This document shows, in pieces, positions 54,368 to 63,985 of a DNA stretch of 64,000 nt (within the stretch, counting starts at the first letter, position 1; each line of letters starts with the position of its first letter). The notes beneath the pieces are model-generated. The model saw only the letters and a program-made list of their open reading frames with translations. It was not told the origin of the DNA and did no database searches. Source of the stretch: Enterococcus phoeniculicola ATCC BAA-412. Lineage in GTDB: Bacteria > Bacillota > Bacilli > Lactobacillales > Enterococcaceae. A program made the translations under genes and the position numbers. The stretch lies in assembly GCF_000407505.1 (NCBI RefSeq), contig NZ_ASWE01000001.1, positions 307,324-371,323 of the forward strand. Direction: 5' to 3'.

Positions 54368-55150
54368 ATGTCTTTAACACCAAAGGAATTAGTAGATGAT
54401 GCAATTAAACGAGGTAAAGTAAAAGCAAATTACAGTATATTAACAACCGCAATTTTAGCAATTATGGCAGGGATATTTATAGGGCTTGCAGGAGTAGCAA
54501 TGATTCGTACAATGGGTTCTATGCCAAAAGAATGGGGCACATTTGTTAATTTGATGGGTGCGTTAATCTTCCCATTTGGACTAATCTGTCTACTATTAGT
54601 TGGTGGAGAGCTAGTTACAGGGAATATGATGGCTGTTTCCATGGCACTTTATGCAAAAGAAATTACGTTGAAGCAATGGGCTCGCAATATGTTTTTAGTA
54701 ACCGTATTTAATTTAGTAGGTGCGGTGGGAGTAGCTATCTTTTTTGGCTATTTTTCTAATACCTTGCAAGGAGGATTTGTTGAACGAACAATTGCCGTTG
54801 CACAAGGTAGAATAGCGGATGCACCAATGGCAACATTTCTATCTGCGGTTGCCTGTAATATTTTAGTTTGTACAGGTGTCTATATGAGTTTTGCGGCAAA
54901 AGATTTCATTGGAAAGATTGTAGGAATTTTGCTACCGATTACAGGCTTTGTGATTGCAGGTTATCAGCACGTGGTTGCCAATATGTTTTTGCTAGCTGCG
55001 GGTTATTTAGTAGGCGGCGTTACGCTAAGTGAATTCTCACTAAATATGTTTGTCGTTTGGTTAGGAAACTTGGTAGGTGGCGGCGGATTACTTGCTGGTA
55101 TGTATTTCTTAGCTTTCAAGGTTGGAATGAAAGAAGAAAACAAAAAATAG
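54368..55150 (+). CDS. nirC: Formate/nitrite transporter family channel, probably nitrite
   Basis: A 260-residue six-helix FNT protein with VGGELVTGNMMAVSMALYAKE and SAVACNILVCTGVYMSFAAKD motifs. It is a paralogue of the protein at 20684 (shared GGELxTGNMMAVS). Position 72 bp after the nirBD-sumT unit suggests it exchanges nitrite. AAGGGAGAG ribosome binding site. Confidence 0.85.
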   Translation: MSLTPKELVDDAIKRGKVKANYSILTTAILAIMAGIFIGLAGVAMIRTMGSMPKEWGTFVNLMGALIFPFGLICLLLVGGELVTGNMMAVSMALYAKEITLKQWARNMFLVTVFNLVGAVGVAIFFGYFSNTLQGGFVERTIAVAQGRIADAPMATFLSAVACNILVCTGVYMSFAAKDFIGKIVGILLPITGFVIAGYQHVVANMFLLAAGYLVGGVTLSEFSLNMFVVWLGNLVGGGGLLAGMYFLAFKVGMKEENKK

Positions 55151-55227
55151 TTCGTCTGTTGAAAAAAAGGGTGATTCTTTTATAATGGAAAGAAGTAACA
55201 GAAATATGTTGGTAGAAAGAGGATCAT

Positions 55228-56106
55228 ATGAGAACGCTGAGAGTAGGAAGTCGAAAGAGTGCACTAGCCATGAAGCAGACGCAACTTGTGGTAGAAGCAA
55301 TCAAAAAAAAGCATCCAGAATGGTCATTTGAAATTATTGGCTTTTCAACCAAAGGGGATCGAATGCAGCAGACACCTTTATCGAGGATTGGCGGATCAGG
55401 TGTGTTTGTTAAAGAAGTGGAACGTCAACTACAAACAAAGGTCATTGATTTTGCGGTTCATAGCTTAAAGGATATGCCAGCAAGCTTGCCTGATGATTTG
55501 GTTTTAGCAGCCGCACCAAAGCGAGCGACTCCATTTGATTGTTTAATAGTAAAAGATGAGCAAGAGTTAACGAGTGGACGCCCTCTATTGATTGGTACTA
55601 GCAGTGTGAGACGGGCAAAGCAGTTAGAAGAAGCCTATCCTCAAATGACCTTTACTCCTATTCGCGGGAAAATTGAAACCCGTTTACAAAAATTACAAAC
55701 TGAACATTTGGATGGAACAGTTCTTGCTTGTGCCGGGCTTGAACGTTTGGGTTACTATGAGAAGCTTTCCGCTTATAAAATCTTGACGCCAGAAGTATGT
55801 GTACCTGCTGTAGGTCAGGGAATATTAGGGGTGGAATGTCGTAAGGAGGATAAAGAGCTGATTCAGCTCTTGGCAGAAATTACAGATGAAGATACACAAA
55901 AAGCAGCTGAGGCAGAACGTCAATTTCTACGTAGAATGGACGGTAATTGTGATATTCCTCTTGGAGGATATGCAGAAAAGACGGAGAATGAATGGCTATT
56001 TCACGCTTTTTTGGCAAAAAATAAAATGGAGAAAGGACGCTATCTTCGAATAACAGGAGAGTCACCATTTGAATTAGCCAATCAAGCAGCGAATCAGCTT
56101 TTATGA
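55228..56106 (+). CDS. hemC: Porphobilinogen deaminase (hydroxymethylbilane synthase)
   Basis: A 292-residue enzyme joining four porphobilinogen units. N-terminal RTLRVGSRKSALAMKQT, VHSLKDMP, and Cys241 in GNCDIPLGGYAE, the site of the dipyrromethane cofactor, are intact. It overlaps hemD by 4 bp. In this place it should feed siroheme rather than heme. The genes for making porphobilinogen are not nearby. Confidence 0.95.
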   Translation: MRTLRVGSRKSALAMKQTQLVVEAIKKKHPEWSFEIIGFSTKGDRMQQTPLSRIGGSGVFVKEVERQLQTKVIDFAVHSLKDMPASLPDDLVLAAAPKRATPFDCLIVKDEQELTSGRPLLIGTSSVRRAKQLEEAYPQMTFTPIRGKIETRLQKLQTEHLDGTVLACAGLERLGYYEKLSAYKILTPEVCVPAVGQGILGVECRKEDKELIQLLAEITDEDTQKAAEAERQFLRRMDGNCDIPLGGYAEKTENEWLFHAFLAKNKMEKGRYLRITGESPFELANQAANQLL

Positions 56107-56774
56107 AACCCACAATTTTGTTAACCAGAGGTGTATCCTTGAATGAAGCAGATAAGCAGTTTTTTGAACAATTGGGCTATCAAACCATAATTGTTCCTTT
56201 ATCTGAAATTCAACCATTACCATTGAACACAGCTATCCTAGAGCAGCTGTCCCAATCTGAGTGGCTCTTTTTTACGAGTCAGTCCCCCATTCTTTCTCTT
56301 TTGAAACATGCAAGAAAAGAGATAAAGATTGCAGTGATTGGACAAAAAACCGCAGCAATTGTTAGGAAAGCAGGATTTTCAGTCACTTTTATCAGTCCAA
56401 TTGAAACAAAGGAAGCAATGATCACATTTTGGAGAAAACAGTATCCACGGCCGACAACTATTTTTTATCCGAAAAGTCAGCTGGCGGATTCCTATATAGA
56501 AGAGAGCCTCAGCCATTTATATCGCATCTATGCTCATGTTACATATGAGAATAGGCTACCTAAAGAAACGGTTTCTAAGCTAAGCCATTTGTCAGAACAA
56601 GCCAAAATACAAGCAGTCTATCTTACAAGTCCTTCCTCATGGCACCGATTTTACCAAATTTATAAAAATATAACTCCCTCACTTACGCTTATTGCAATAG
56701 GGCCGACGACTAAAAAAGCTATTGAAACAGATGGCTTTCAGGCAATCGTGAAAAGTGACTGGATAGAAAAATGA
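56103..56774 (+). CDS. hemD: Uroporphyrinogen-III synthase
   Basis: A 223-residue protein of the divergent HemD family: TRGVSLNEADKQFFEQLGY near the start, WLFFTSQSPILSLL, IAVIGQKTAAIVRKAGF, and the C-terminal LIAIGPTTKKAIETDGF motif. It closes hydroxymethylbilane to uroporphyrinogen III for SumT. Its start overlaps hemC (ATGA), and its stop codon lies in the terminator. Confidence 0.88.
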   Translation: MKPTILLTRGVSLNEADKQFFEQLGYQTIIVPLSEIQPLPLNTAILEQLSQSEWLFFTSQSPILSLLKHARKEIKIAVIGQKTAAIVRKAGFSVTFISPIETKEAMITFWRKQYPRPTTIFYPKSQLADSYIEESLSHLYRIYAHVTYENRLPKETVSKLSHLSEQAKIQAVYLTSPSSWHRFYQIYKNITPSLTLIAIGPTTKKAIETDGFQAIVKSDWIEK

Positions 56775-56809
56775 TCACCGATTCATTATCATAGGTGATC
56801 ATTTTTTTT
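56771..56809 (+). terminator. Terminator after hemD
   Basis: TGATCACC/GGTGATCA arms around about 14 bases, followed by eight T. The 5' arm includes the hemD stop codon. Confidence 0.88.
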
Positions 56810-57209
56810 ATTCCTCTTCATGCTCTTCAACCGTTTTTTTGTAGTTTCTTTTTAATGAAAGAATCCCAAACGTCAGTAGTAGAGCACCATAGACGAGACT
56901 CACGGGTATAGAATAGACACCAAAAATGATAACCACCCAACTGATGACTATGAGATTTCCTGACTGAATGAACAATTGTATTAAGAACGGGACAACTATT
57001 GCAAGAATGGGTAGTAGTGCGAGTATTCCATCAAAGATAAGGACAGGTTTTAGTTTTTTTCTATAGAGGACTGATAGGTTTATCAATACCTTTACTACAA
57101 ATGCACAGATAAAGAATAAAAAAGCTTTAAATAGAAAGGCTAAAAGTAGAAACAAGAACACATCCAGAAGAATCAAGAGAATGGTTATCTTTTTATAATT
57201 TCCGTTCAA
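56808..57209 (-). CDS. Hypothetical membrane protein
   Basis: A 133-residue protein with about four hydrophobic helices (ILLILLDVFLFLLLAFLF, FFICAFVVKVLINL, ALLPILAIVVPFLIQLF, IFGVYSIPVSLVYGALLL) and a charged tail ending HEEE. No family recognised. I take the TTG at 57207-57209 (NGNYKK) as the start because GGAGGA lies 6-7 bases upstream; the frame extends to another TTG inside that site. It converges on hemD. Confidence 0.55.
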   Translation of the reverse strand: MNGNYKKITILLILLDVFLFLLLAFLFKAFLFFICAFVVKVLINLSVLYRKKLKPVLIFDGILALLPILAIVVPFLIQLFIQSGNLIVISWVVIIFGVYSIPVSLVYGALLLTFGILSLKRNYKKTVEEHEEE

Positions 57210-57471
57210 AGTAAGTTCCTCCAAGCATAGTTAGTTATTTTTTTGCGGAAGTGAAACATAGAAAGTTATCTTTTAGTTTACCGAATATTCGTTATGAAAG
57301 CTATATGTTTTCTTTTTTTGTCTAAATTCAGCAAACAGATTATCTGTTACTCTTTCTAGTAGAAATTTGAAGCATGAGAATAATCTTGTTCCTTACCTAT
57401 GGAAATGGTTAACTTGTGGTTCTTTTTTTGGTCTCTTTTTGATTTGTTTGAGATTATTTACAAAAAAACGG

Positions 57472-57517
57472 TTGACTAAATGGATAACTTTTTGTAATAT
57501 TATGTAAAAGATATCCA
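57472..57517 (+). promoter_or_regulatory. iolA promoter with overlapping palindromic operator
   Basis: TTGACT (57472-57477), 17 bp, TAATAT (57495-57500). Around the -10, TGGATAACTTTT (57481-57492) and AAAAGATATCCA (57506-57517) form an 11/12 inverted repeat with a 13-bp centre: a likely repressor site for the inositol genes. The remaining 57225-57470 shows no feature. Confidence 0.6.
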
Positions 57518-57570
57518 AAATAACCAAGAGTTAACAATCTTGAGTGAGTATATGACTAGGGAGGAAGATT

Positions 57571-59031
57571 ATGGGAAATTTACGCAAACTGAAGAATTAT
57601 ATCAATGGAGAGTGGGTAGAAAGTCAAGCGACTGAATATGAAACAGTTGTTAATCCAGCAACAAAAGAAGAAATCAGCCAAGTACCATTGTCAACTTTTG
57701 ATGATGTTGAGAAAGCAGTCAGCGTTGCTGAAAAAACATTTTTGGAATGGAAAGAGGTGGCACCCCCTCGTCGTGCGCGTATTCTATATAAGTTCCATCA
57801 GTTATTAATGGACAATAAGGATGAGCTGGCACGTTTAATTACTATTGAAAATGGAAAGGCTTTATCTGAATCCTACGGTGAAGTACAAAGAGGAATTGAA
57901 AATGTTGAGTTTGCTGCAGGGGCGCCGACATTGATGATGGGTGATAGTGCGTCGTCAATTGCAACAGATGTTGAAGCGACGGTTTATAAATATCCGATTG
58001 GGGTTATTGGAGGAATTACCCCATTTAACTTCCCTATGATGGTTCCATTTTGGATGTTCCCAATGGCGATTGCTACTGGAAATACGGTTGTGCTGAAACC
58101 TTCTGAGAAAACACCTATGTTAATGGAAAAAGTGATAGAGTTATTTACAGAAGCAGGCTTACCTAATGGTGTATTAAATATTGTTTATGGGGCACACGAT
58201 GTGGTAAATGGTTTATTACAGCACCCAGGAATTAAAGGAATTTCATTTGTCGGCTCAAAACCTGTAGGACAATATATTTACACCGAAGGATCAAAGAATC
58301 TAAAACGTGTTCAAGCTTTAACTGGTGCCAAAAATCATACCATCGTCTTGAAAGATGCAAACTTAAAGGATAGTATTCCAGCAATTATTGGAGCAGCTTT
58401 TGGTTCTGCAGGGGAACGATGTATGGCTGCTGCGGTGGTAACCGTTGAAGAGGCCATTTATGATGAATTTATGACACAGCTGGTTGAAGCGACAAAGGAT
58501 ATAAAAATGGGAAATGGGCTAGAAGATGGTGTTTTTTTAGGACCCGTTATTCGTGAAGAAAATTTAAAACGTACTTTAGGTTACATTGAAAAAGGGATTG
58601 AAGAAGGTGCGAAGCTTATCTATGATGGCCGAAATCAAAAAGACGAGTCAGGCTATTTTGTTGGACCCACTATTTTTGAAGATGTAACGACAGAAATGTC
58701 TATCTGGAAAGATGAAATCTTTGCCCCAGTATTATCAATTATCCGTGTGAAAGATTTACACGAAGGAATTGCGATTGCGAATCAATCAGAATTTGCTAAT
58801 GGCGCTTGTCTATTTACAAACAATGCATCAGCAATCCGCTATTTCAGAGAAAACATTGACGCAGGCATGCTAGGAATTAATTTAGGCGTACCCGCACCAA
58901 TGGCGATGTTCCCATTCTCAGGATGGAAATCATCATTTTACGGCACACTACCTGCAAACGGAAAAGCTGGCGTAGACTTCTACACAAGAAATAAAGTAGT
59001 AACAGCACGTTATTCAAGAAAAGATATTTAA
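57571..59031 (+). CDS. iolA: Methylmalonate-/malonate-semialdehyde dehydrogenase (CoA-acylating)
   Basis: A 486-residue aldehyde dehydrogenase. NAD-binding [36 protein letters not shown] (in parts) and catalytic Cys284 in [19 protein letters not shown] with the [22 protein letters not shown] end is typical of MMSDH, which makes acetyl-CoA from malonic semialdehyde, the last step of inositol degradation. AGGGAGGAAG ribosome binding site; first gene of iolABC. Confidence 0.94.
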   Translation: MGNLRKLKNYINGEWVESQATEYETVVNPATKEEISQVPLSTFDDVEKAVSVAEKTFLEWKEVAPPRRARILYKFHQLLMDNKDELARLITIENGKALSESYGEVQRGIENVEFAAGAPTLMMGDSASSIATDVEATVYKYPIGVIGGITPFNFPMMVPFWMFPMAIATGNTVVLKPSEKTPMLMEKVIELFTEAGLPNGVLNIVYGAHDVVNGLLQHPGIKGISFVGSKPVGQYIYTEGSKNLKRVQALTGAKNHTIVLKDANLKDSIPAIIGAAFGSAGERCMAAAVVTVEEAIYDEFMTQLVEATKDIKMGNGLEDGVFLGPVIREENLKRTLGYIEKGIEEGAKLIYDGRNQKDESGYFVGPTIFEDVTTEMSIWKDEIFAPVLSIIRVKDLHEGIAIANQSEFANGACLFTNNASAIRYFRENIDAGMLGINLGVPAPMAMFPFSGWKSSFYGTLPANGKAGVDFYTRNKVVTARYSRKDI

Positions 59032-59050
59032 AAAAGAGGAATGATGAACG

Positions 59051-59872
59051 GTGAAATTGAACAGAAAACCAAATGAAAAACAAGTAGCAAATCATGTAAC
59101 ACAGCGCCATCATGTGACAAGAGAAAATGCTTCTCTTGAATATATTGAATTACGCGTTTTAGAATTTGGTCCATCCGCAGTATACGAAGAAACACTAACC
59201 GATTTGGAAGTTTGTGCAGTGGTCTTATCTGGGCAAGTAACGATTACAGATCAAACAGAAGCATTTAAAAATATCGGAACTAGAAAGACTGTTTTTGAAA
59301 AGATTCCAACAGATAGTGTCTATGTTTCTAGTGGGAAAACAATCACTATTTCAACAGATGAAACACAAACAGCAAGTATTATTTTATGTTATTCCCCAAC
59401 AGATAAACAATTACCTACACAATTAATCAAAGCATCAAGTAACACCGTTGAACATCGGGGATTATATAGTAATAAGCGCATGGTTCACAATATTTTAGAT
59501 GATCAAAGTCCTGTATCTGATAAGTTAATCGTAGTAGAAGTATACACAGACGGTGGAAACTGGTCAAGTTATCCCCCACATAAGCATGACCAAAATAATT
59601 TACCGAAAGAGTCATTCCTTGAAGAAACGTATTATCATGAAATGAATCCAAGGCAAGGATTTGTTTTCCAACGTGTATACACTGACGATCGAACATTAGA
59701 TGAAACAATGGCGGTGGAAAATGGAGATGTGGTAATTGTTCCTAAAGGATATCATCCGGTTGCTGTTCCAGACGGCTATGATTCTTATTATCTAAATATT
59801 ATGGCAGGTCCGATTAAAAAATGGCAATTTCATAATGAAGCCGCACATCAATGGATTTTAGAACGAAAATAA
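59051..59872 (+). CDS. iolB: 5-deoxy-glucuronate isomerase
   Basis: A 273-residue cupin enzyme that turns 5-deoxy-D-glucuronate into 2-deoxy-5-keto-gluconate. YPPHKHDQNNLPKESFLEETYYHEMNPRQGFVFQRVYTDDR (in parts) carries the metal-binding His and Glu residues. It starts at GTG, 19 bp after iolA, with AGAGGA upstream; other nearby ATG codons lead to early stops. Confidence 0.93.
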   Translation: MKLNRKPNEKQVANHVTQRHHVTRENASLEYIELRVLEFGPSAVYEETLTDLEVCAVVLSGQVTITDQTEAFKNIGTRKTVFEKIPTDSVYVSSGKTITISTDETQTASIILCYSPTDKQLPTQLIKASSNTVEHRGLYSNKRMVHNILDDQSPVSDKLIVVEVYTDGGNWSSYPPHKHDQNNLPKESFLEETYYHEMNPRQGFVFQRVYTDDRTLDETMAVENGDVVIVPKGYHPVAVPDGYDSYYLNIMAGPIKKWQFHNEAAHQWILERK

Positions 59873-59891
59873 GGGAAGCAGGAGAAAATAA

Positions 59892-60854
59892 ATGGTTGAA
59901 AAAAAATATGATTTAATCGCTATTGGTCGTGCTTGTATTGACTTAAATGCGGTCGAGTATAATCGTCCAATGGAAGAAACCTTGTCATTTAGCAAATATG
60001 TTGGTGGCTCACCAGCAAATATTGCGATTGGTGCATCAAAATTAGGGTTGAATTGTGGGTTTATCGGGAAAGTTCCAGATGATCAACATGGCCGTTTCAT
60101 TACAAACTACATGAAAGAAGCAGGCATTGATACCTCAAATTTTATTGTCGACCATGAGGGACATAAGGCAGGATTGGCGTTTACTGAAATTTTAAGCCCA
60201 GAAGAATGTAGTATTTTAATGTATCGTGATGATGTAGCAGACTTATTCTTGACTACTTCAGAAATTAGCGAAGACTATATCAAACAAAGTAAGATGCTTG
60301 TGGTTTCTGGTACAGGGCTGGCACAAAGTCCATCTCGTGAGGCGGTCTTAAAGGCAGTATCCATTGCACGGGAAAATAAGGTGAAAATTGTTTTTGAGCT
60401 GGATTATAGACCGTATACATGGGTAAATAAAGAAGAAACTGCGGTGTATTATTCAATTGTAGCTGAACAATCCGATGTGGTGATTGGTACAAGAGATGAA
60501 TTTGATATGTTGGAGAATATTGAAGGTGGCTCCAATGACGTAACCGTTGATTATTTATTCTCTTACCGGCCAGAACTTATCGTGATTAAACATGGTGTAA
60601 AAGGGTCATATGCGTATACAAAAGATGGAAAAACTTATGAAACAAAGGCATACAAGTCCAATGTTCTAAAAACTTTTGGTGCAGGTGATTCGTATGCGGC
60701 AGCCTTCCTCTATGCCTTAAGTGAAGGAAAAGAGATAGATACTGCGTTACAATATGGTAGTGCTTCTGCAGCGATTGTAGTCAGCAAACACAGCTCATCA
60801 GAAGCAATGCCAACAGTTGCAGAGATTGAACAGCTGATGAAAGAGCAAGCGTAA
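59892..60854 (+). CDS. iolC: 5-dehydro-2-deoxygluconokinase
   Basis: A 320-residue PfkB/ribokinase-family sugar kinase phosphorylating 2-deoxy-5-keto-gluconate. GGSPANIAIGASKLGL, FELDYRPYTW, and the C-terminal catalytic KTFGAGDSYAAAFLYAL (with the GAGD Asp) are present. AGGAG ribosome binding site; third gene of the unit, followed by a terminator. Confidence 0.93.
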   Translation: MVEKKYDLIAIGRACIDLNAVEYNRPMEETLSFSKYVGGSPANIAIGASKLGLNCGFIGKVPDDQHGRFITNYMKEAGIDTSNFIVDHEGHKAGLAFTEILSPEECSILMYRDDVADLFLTTSEISEDYIKQSKMLVVSGTGLAQSPSREAVLKAVSIARENKVKIVFELDYRPYTWVNKEETAVYYSIVAEQSDVVIGTRDEFDMLENIEGGSNDVTVDYLFSYRPELIVIKHGVKGSYAYTKDGKTYETKAYKSNVLKTFGAGDSYAAAFLYALSEGKEIDTALQYGSASAAIVVSKHSSSEAMPTVAEIEQLMKEQA

Positions 60855-60866
60855 AAAATGATAGTT

Positions 60867-60910
60867 GAAGCCAGGACATAACTCAAAAAGTTCTGCCCTA
60901 GCTTCTTTAA
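60867..60910 (+). terminator. Terminator after iolC
   Basis: GAAGCCAGGACATAACT pairs imperfectly with AGTTCTGCCCTAGCTTC around CAAAA, followed by TTTAAATCTT. Confidence 0.6.
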
Positions 60911-61036
60911 ATCTTAGGAGCAACTCAGAGAAAAAGTAGAAATTACACAGAAACACTTTTCTTGAAAGAAATAAGGGGGGACAATTTATTTCTCAAAACG
61001 GAGCACGTGCATTTCTACATCGTTTTTACCAAAAAA

Positions 61037-61053
61037 ATGTAAGCGTTTGATAA
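61037..61053 (+). promoter_or_regulatory. Possible cre box before iolT
   Basis: ATGTAAGCGTTTGATAA fits the alternative cre consensus TGWAARCGYTWNCW with one mismatch, about 20 bp before the start codon. Upstream, GTAGAAAT (60938) and ATTTCTAC (61011) could close a long-range stem in the leader. Confidence 0.4.
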
Positions 61054-61069
61054 AAAAGAAAGGCAGTGA

Positions 61070-62515
61070 ATGTTTTTGAATAATATAGATAATCAGACAA
61101 GTGATATACCTATAGGAATAAGTGATAAAAAAGTAAAGAAAAATATTAAAAAAATAACAATAATTTCAACTTTTGGAGGATTATTGTTTGGGTATGATAC
61201 AGGGGTAATCAATGGTGCACTGCCGTTTATGGCAACAAAATCACAGTTGGATTTGAGCCCTGCAAAAGAAGGGTTTGTAGCTAGCTCATTAACTTTAGGT
61301 GCTGCAGTAGGAGCAATTATAGGTGGACGGCTTTCAGATAAATACGGTCGTCGTAAAGTTATTTTATTTTTAGCACTTCTTTTCTTTATTGCAACTATCG
61401 GCTGTGCAACATCACCAAATGCAGATATTCTGATTGTCTTTCGAGTGGTATTGGGATTAGCTGTTGGTGGAGCATCTGTAATTGTCCCCACTTTTTTAGC
61501 CGAAGTAGCACCTACGGAGGTCAGGGGTCGGATTGTTACACAAAATGAGTTAATGATTGTAACCGGTCAGTTCTTGGCATTTACCTTTAATGCAGGTCTA
61601 GGTACAACGTTAGGTCATGTACCAAGCATTTGGCGTTATATGTTAGTGATTGCTTCACTTCCGGCAGTGGTCTTATGGTTTGGTATGCTGGTTGTGCCAG
61701 AATCGCCACGGTGGCTTGCAGCAAATGGAAAGATGAGTAAAGCGCTAGAAGTATTAAAACAAATTCGTACAGAAGCAGTTGCAGAAAGTGAGATGGAGCA
61801 AATTCAAATTTCACTTCGTGCTGAAAAAGAAATGGACAAAGCTTCATTTAAAGATTTGAAAACACCATGGGTGAAGAAAGTAGTACTTATTGGGATTGGT
61901 ATAGCGGTTGCTTCACAATTTGCTGGAATTAATATCATGATGTATTATGGAACGACTATTTTAGAAACGTCTGGTTTTGGTCGAAATGGCGCGTTGATTG
62001 CCAATATTGCCAATGGGTTAATCTCTGTGATCTCAACATTGGTGGGTATGAGTATTGTAAACAAAGTCAATCGTCGAAAAATGTTAACGGTTGGATTTAT
62101 TGGGACAACAGTGACTATGATTTTGATGAGTGTGGTGCCTAAATTATTTGAAGGAACAGCGACACTCCCTTATGTGACTATCCTATTAACAGTGACATTT
62201 CTAGCTTTCTATCAAGGGGGTATCGGACCGTTGACTTGGTTGTTGTTAGCAGAAATTTTCCCAGTTCGTTTACGAGGAATCGGTATGGGGATGTCTACTT
62301 TCTTTTTATGGATGGCAAACTTTGTAGTAGGCTTTATTTTCCCAATCCTTCTAAGCAAGATTGGTTTGTCAGGAACATTTATTATCTTTGCAATAACGAA
62401 CGTCTTAGCTCTAATCTTTGTACATAAATTTGCACCTGAAACACGTGGCAAAACGTTAGAAGAAATTGAGTTGGATTTTAAATTTCAGTCAAACTTTGAT
62501 AAAAAGCTAAATTAA
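61070..62515 (+). CDS. iolT: Myo-inositol MFS transporter
   Basis: A 481-residue sugar porter with 12 helices. Marks of the sugar-porter family: [35 protein letters not shown] (motif A), [30 protein letters not shown] and the end [12 protein letters not shown]. It matches IolT-type inositol:H+ symporters. Context, between iolC and iolG, supports inositol. AAAGG ribosome binding site. Confidence 0.88.
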   Translation: MFLNNIDNQTSDIPIGISDKKVKKNIKKITIISTFGGLLFGYDTGVINGALPFMATKSQLDLSPAKEGFVASSLTLGAAVGAIIGGRLSDKYGRRKVILFLALLFFIATIGCATSPNADILIVFRVVLGLAVGGASVIVPTFLAEVAPTEVRGRIVTQNELMIVTGQFLAFTFNAGLGTTLGHVPSIWRYMLVIASLPAVVLWFGMLVVPESPRWLAANGKMSKALEVLKQIRTEAVAESEMEQIQISLRAEKEMDKASFKDLKTPWVKKVVLIGIGIAVASQFAGINIMMYYGTTILETSGFGRNGALIANIANGLISVISTLVGMSIVNKVNRRKMLTVGFIGTTVTMILMSVVPKLFEGTATLPYVTILLTVTFLAFYQGGIGPLTWLLLAEIFPVRLRGIGMGMSTFFLWMANFVVGFIFPILLSKIGLSGTFIIFAITNVLALIFVHKFAPETRGKTLEEIELDFKFQSNFDKKLN

Positions 62516-62577
62516 TTTTACTGGGTAGTCCAGCGATGAACTAGCTAAAATAAAAGAAATACAGGAGGTAAATAAAT

Positions 62578-63585
62578 ATGGACTTACGAATTGGTGTTAT
62601 TGGAACGGGCGCGATTGGGCGTGATCATATCCAAAGAATTAACGGGATTACCAGTGGTGCGAAAGTATCAGCAATCTCTGATATTAATTCAGAAGCTGGA
62701 AAACTGCTCGCTTCTGAAATCGGAGCAACATTTTTTGCCGAGGGAGAGGATTTGATTGCCTCTGATATAGTCGATGCAGTGTTAGTTACTTCGTGGGATC
62801 CAACCCATGAAAAATATGTATTAGAAGCAATTAAGCATAATAAATATGTCTTCTGTGAAAAACCACTAGCTGTTGAAATTGATGGCTGTCGTCGGATTGT
62901 TGACGCAGAAATCAAAGCGGGTAAAAAGCTTGTTCAAGTAGGGTTTATGCGTCGTTATGACCGTGGATATGAAGAGTTAAAAGCAATGGTGGATAGTAAA
63001 GAGTTAGGGGAAGTGTTGATGCTTCATTGTGCACATAGAAATCCTTCTGTTGATGAAAGCTATGATACACCAATGGCTGTTGAAAATACTGCTGTTCATG
63101 AAATTGATGTTCTTCGTTGGTTATTACAAGAAGATTATGTGTCAGCAGAAGTCAAATTGCCAAAACAAACAAGCTATACACATGAAAATCTACACGATCC
63201 CCAATTTATCATTTTGGAAACAGAGTCAGGGATTCAAATTGATATTGAAGTATTTGTAAATTGTCAATTTGGCTATGATATAAAGTGTGCAGTTGTTTGT
63301 GAAAAAGGTGAAGTAGCTTTGTCAGATCCAAGCTATACGACACTAAAAACAAAAGGGAAAGATTCAACGAAAGTTTCGTCGGATTGGAAAGACCGTTTTG
63401 TTACAGCCTATGATCGTGAATTTCAATTATGGGTTGACTCTGTTCGGGCAGAAAATATCACAGGTCCATCTGCTTGGGATGGCTATGTAGCAAGTGTTAC
63501 CACTACTGCTTGCTCTAAAGCTAGAGATACAGGGACGAAAGTAGAAATTACGTTAGAAGCATGCCCGGATTTTTATAAAAAATAA
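62578..63585 (+). CDS. iolG: Inositol 2-dehydrogenase
   Basis: A 335-residue Gfo/Idh/MocA oxidoreductase: Rossmann loop GVIGTGAIGRDH at 6-17, the catalytic-loop Lys in FCEKPLAVEIDGC, and VEVAVHEIDVLRWLL-like helix with the active-site His (AVHEIDVLRWLL). It oxidises myo-inositol to scyllo-inosose, the first step. AGGAGG ribosome binding site. iolD and iolE are not in the window. Confidence 0.92.
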   Translation: MDLRIGVIGTGAIGRDHIQRINGITSGAKVSAISDINSEAGKLLASEIGATFFAEGEDLIASDIVDAVLVTSWDPTHEKYVLEAIKHNKYVFCEKPLAVEIDGCRRIVDAEIKAGKKLVQVGFMRRYDRGYEELKAMVDSKELGEVLMLHCAHRNPSVDESYDTPMAVENTAVHEIDVLRWLLQEDYVSAEVKLPKQTSYTHENLHDPQFIILETESGIQIDIEVFVNCQFGYDIKCAVVCEKGEVALSDPSYTTLKTKGKDSTKVSSDWKDRFVTAYDREFQLWVDSVRAENITGPSAWDGYVASVTTTACSKARDTGTKVEITLEACPDFYKK

Positions 63586-63607
63586 GGGAAATAATCTAAA
63601 GCTAAGA

Positions 63608-63644
63608 GGAGAAGTTCATCATTACATGAATTTCTTCTTTTTTT
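63608..63644 (+). terminator. Terminator after iolG
   Basis: AGAAGTTCAT pairs with ATGAATTTCTTCT around CATTAC, followed by a T run. Confidence 0.75.
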
Positions 63645-63677
63645 AAGTTTTTTAAGTGAGTTTTTTCACAAATTTGA

Positions 63678-63706
63678 TTGATTTTTTTGCGTTACTAAAA
63701 TATAAT
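63678..63706 (+). promoter_or_regulatory. Promoter of the gene at the right edge
   Basis: TTGATT (63678-63683), 17 bp, TATAAT (63701-63706). The leader to the ATG at 63986 would be about 275 nt, AT-rich and without an obvious fold. Confidence 0.6.
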
Positions 63707-63985
63707 AATGTTTGTGTAAAAGAATTTTTCTTTATGTACAGAAAGTAAAGCATGTATTGATAATCGAAAAAGATAAATTTTTTAAATTATAAAAAAGCAG
63801 GATATATGTGTGTTTTTTGATTTTTTTGCATAAAGAGAACCAATCCTATTAAGTGAAGAAAAGTGCTTTTTGGCTTGTTTGGTAAGTGAGAAACTACATT
63901 GAAAAATTAAAGTAGAAAAGATAGTTTGATTGTTCGATATTTCTCAATTTCTTTTTACATAGGTTAAATTACAGGGGGATTAGTT

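Noticed and set aside
57397-57415. cre box upstream of iolA
   Set aside because: ATGGAAATGGTTAAC lacks the central CG and has at least three mismatches.
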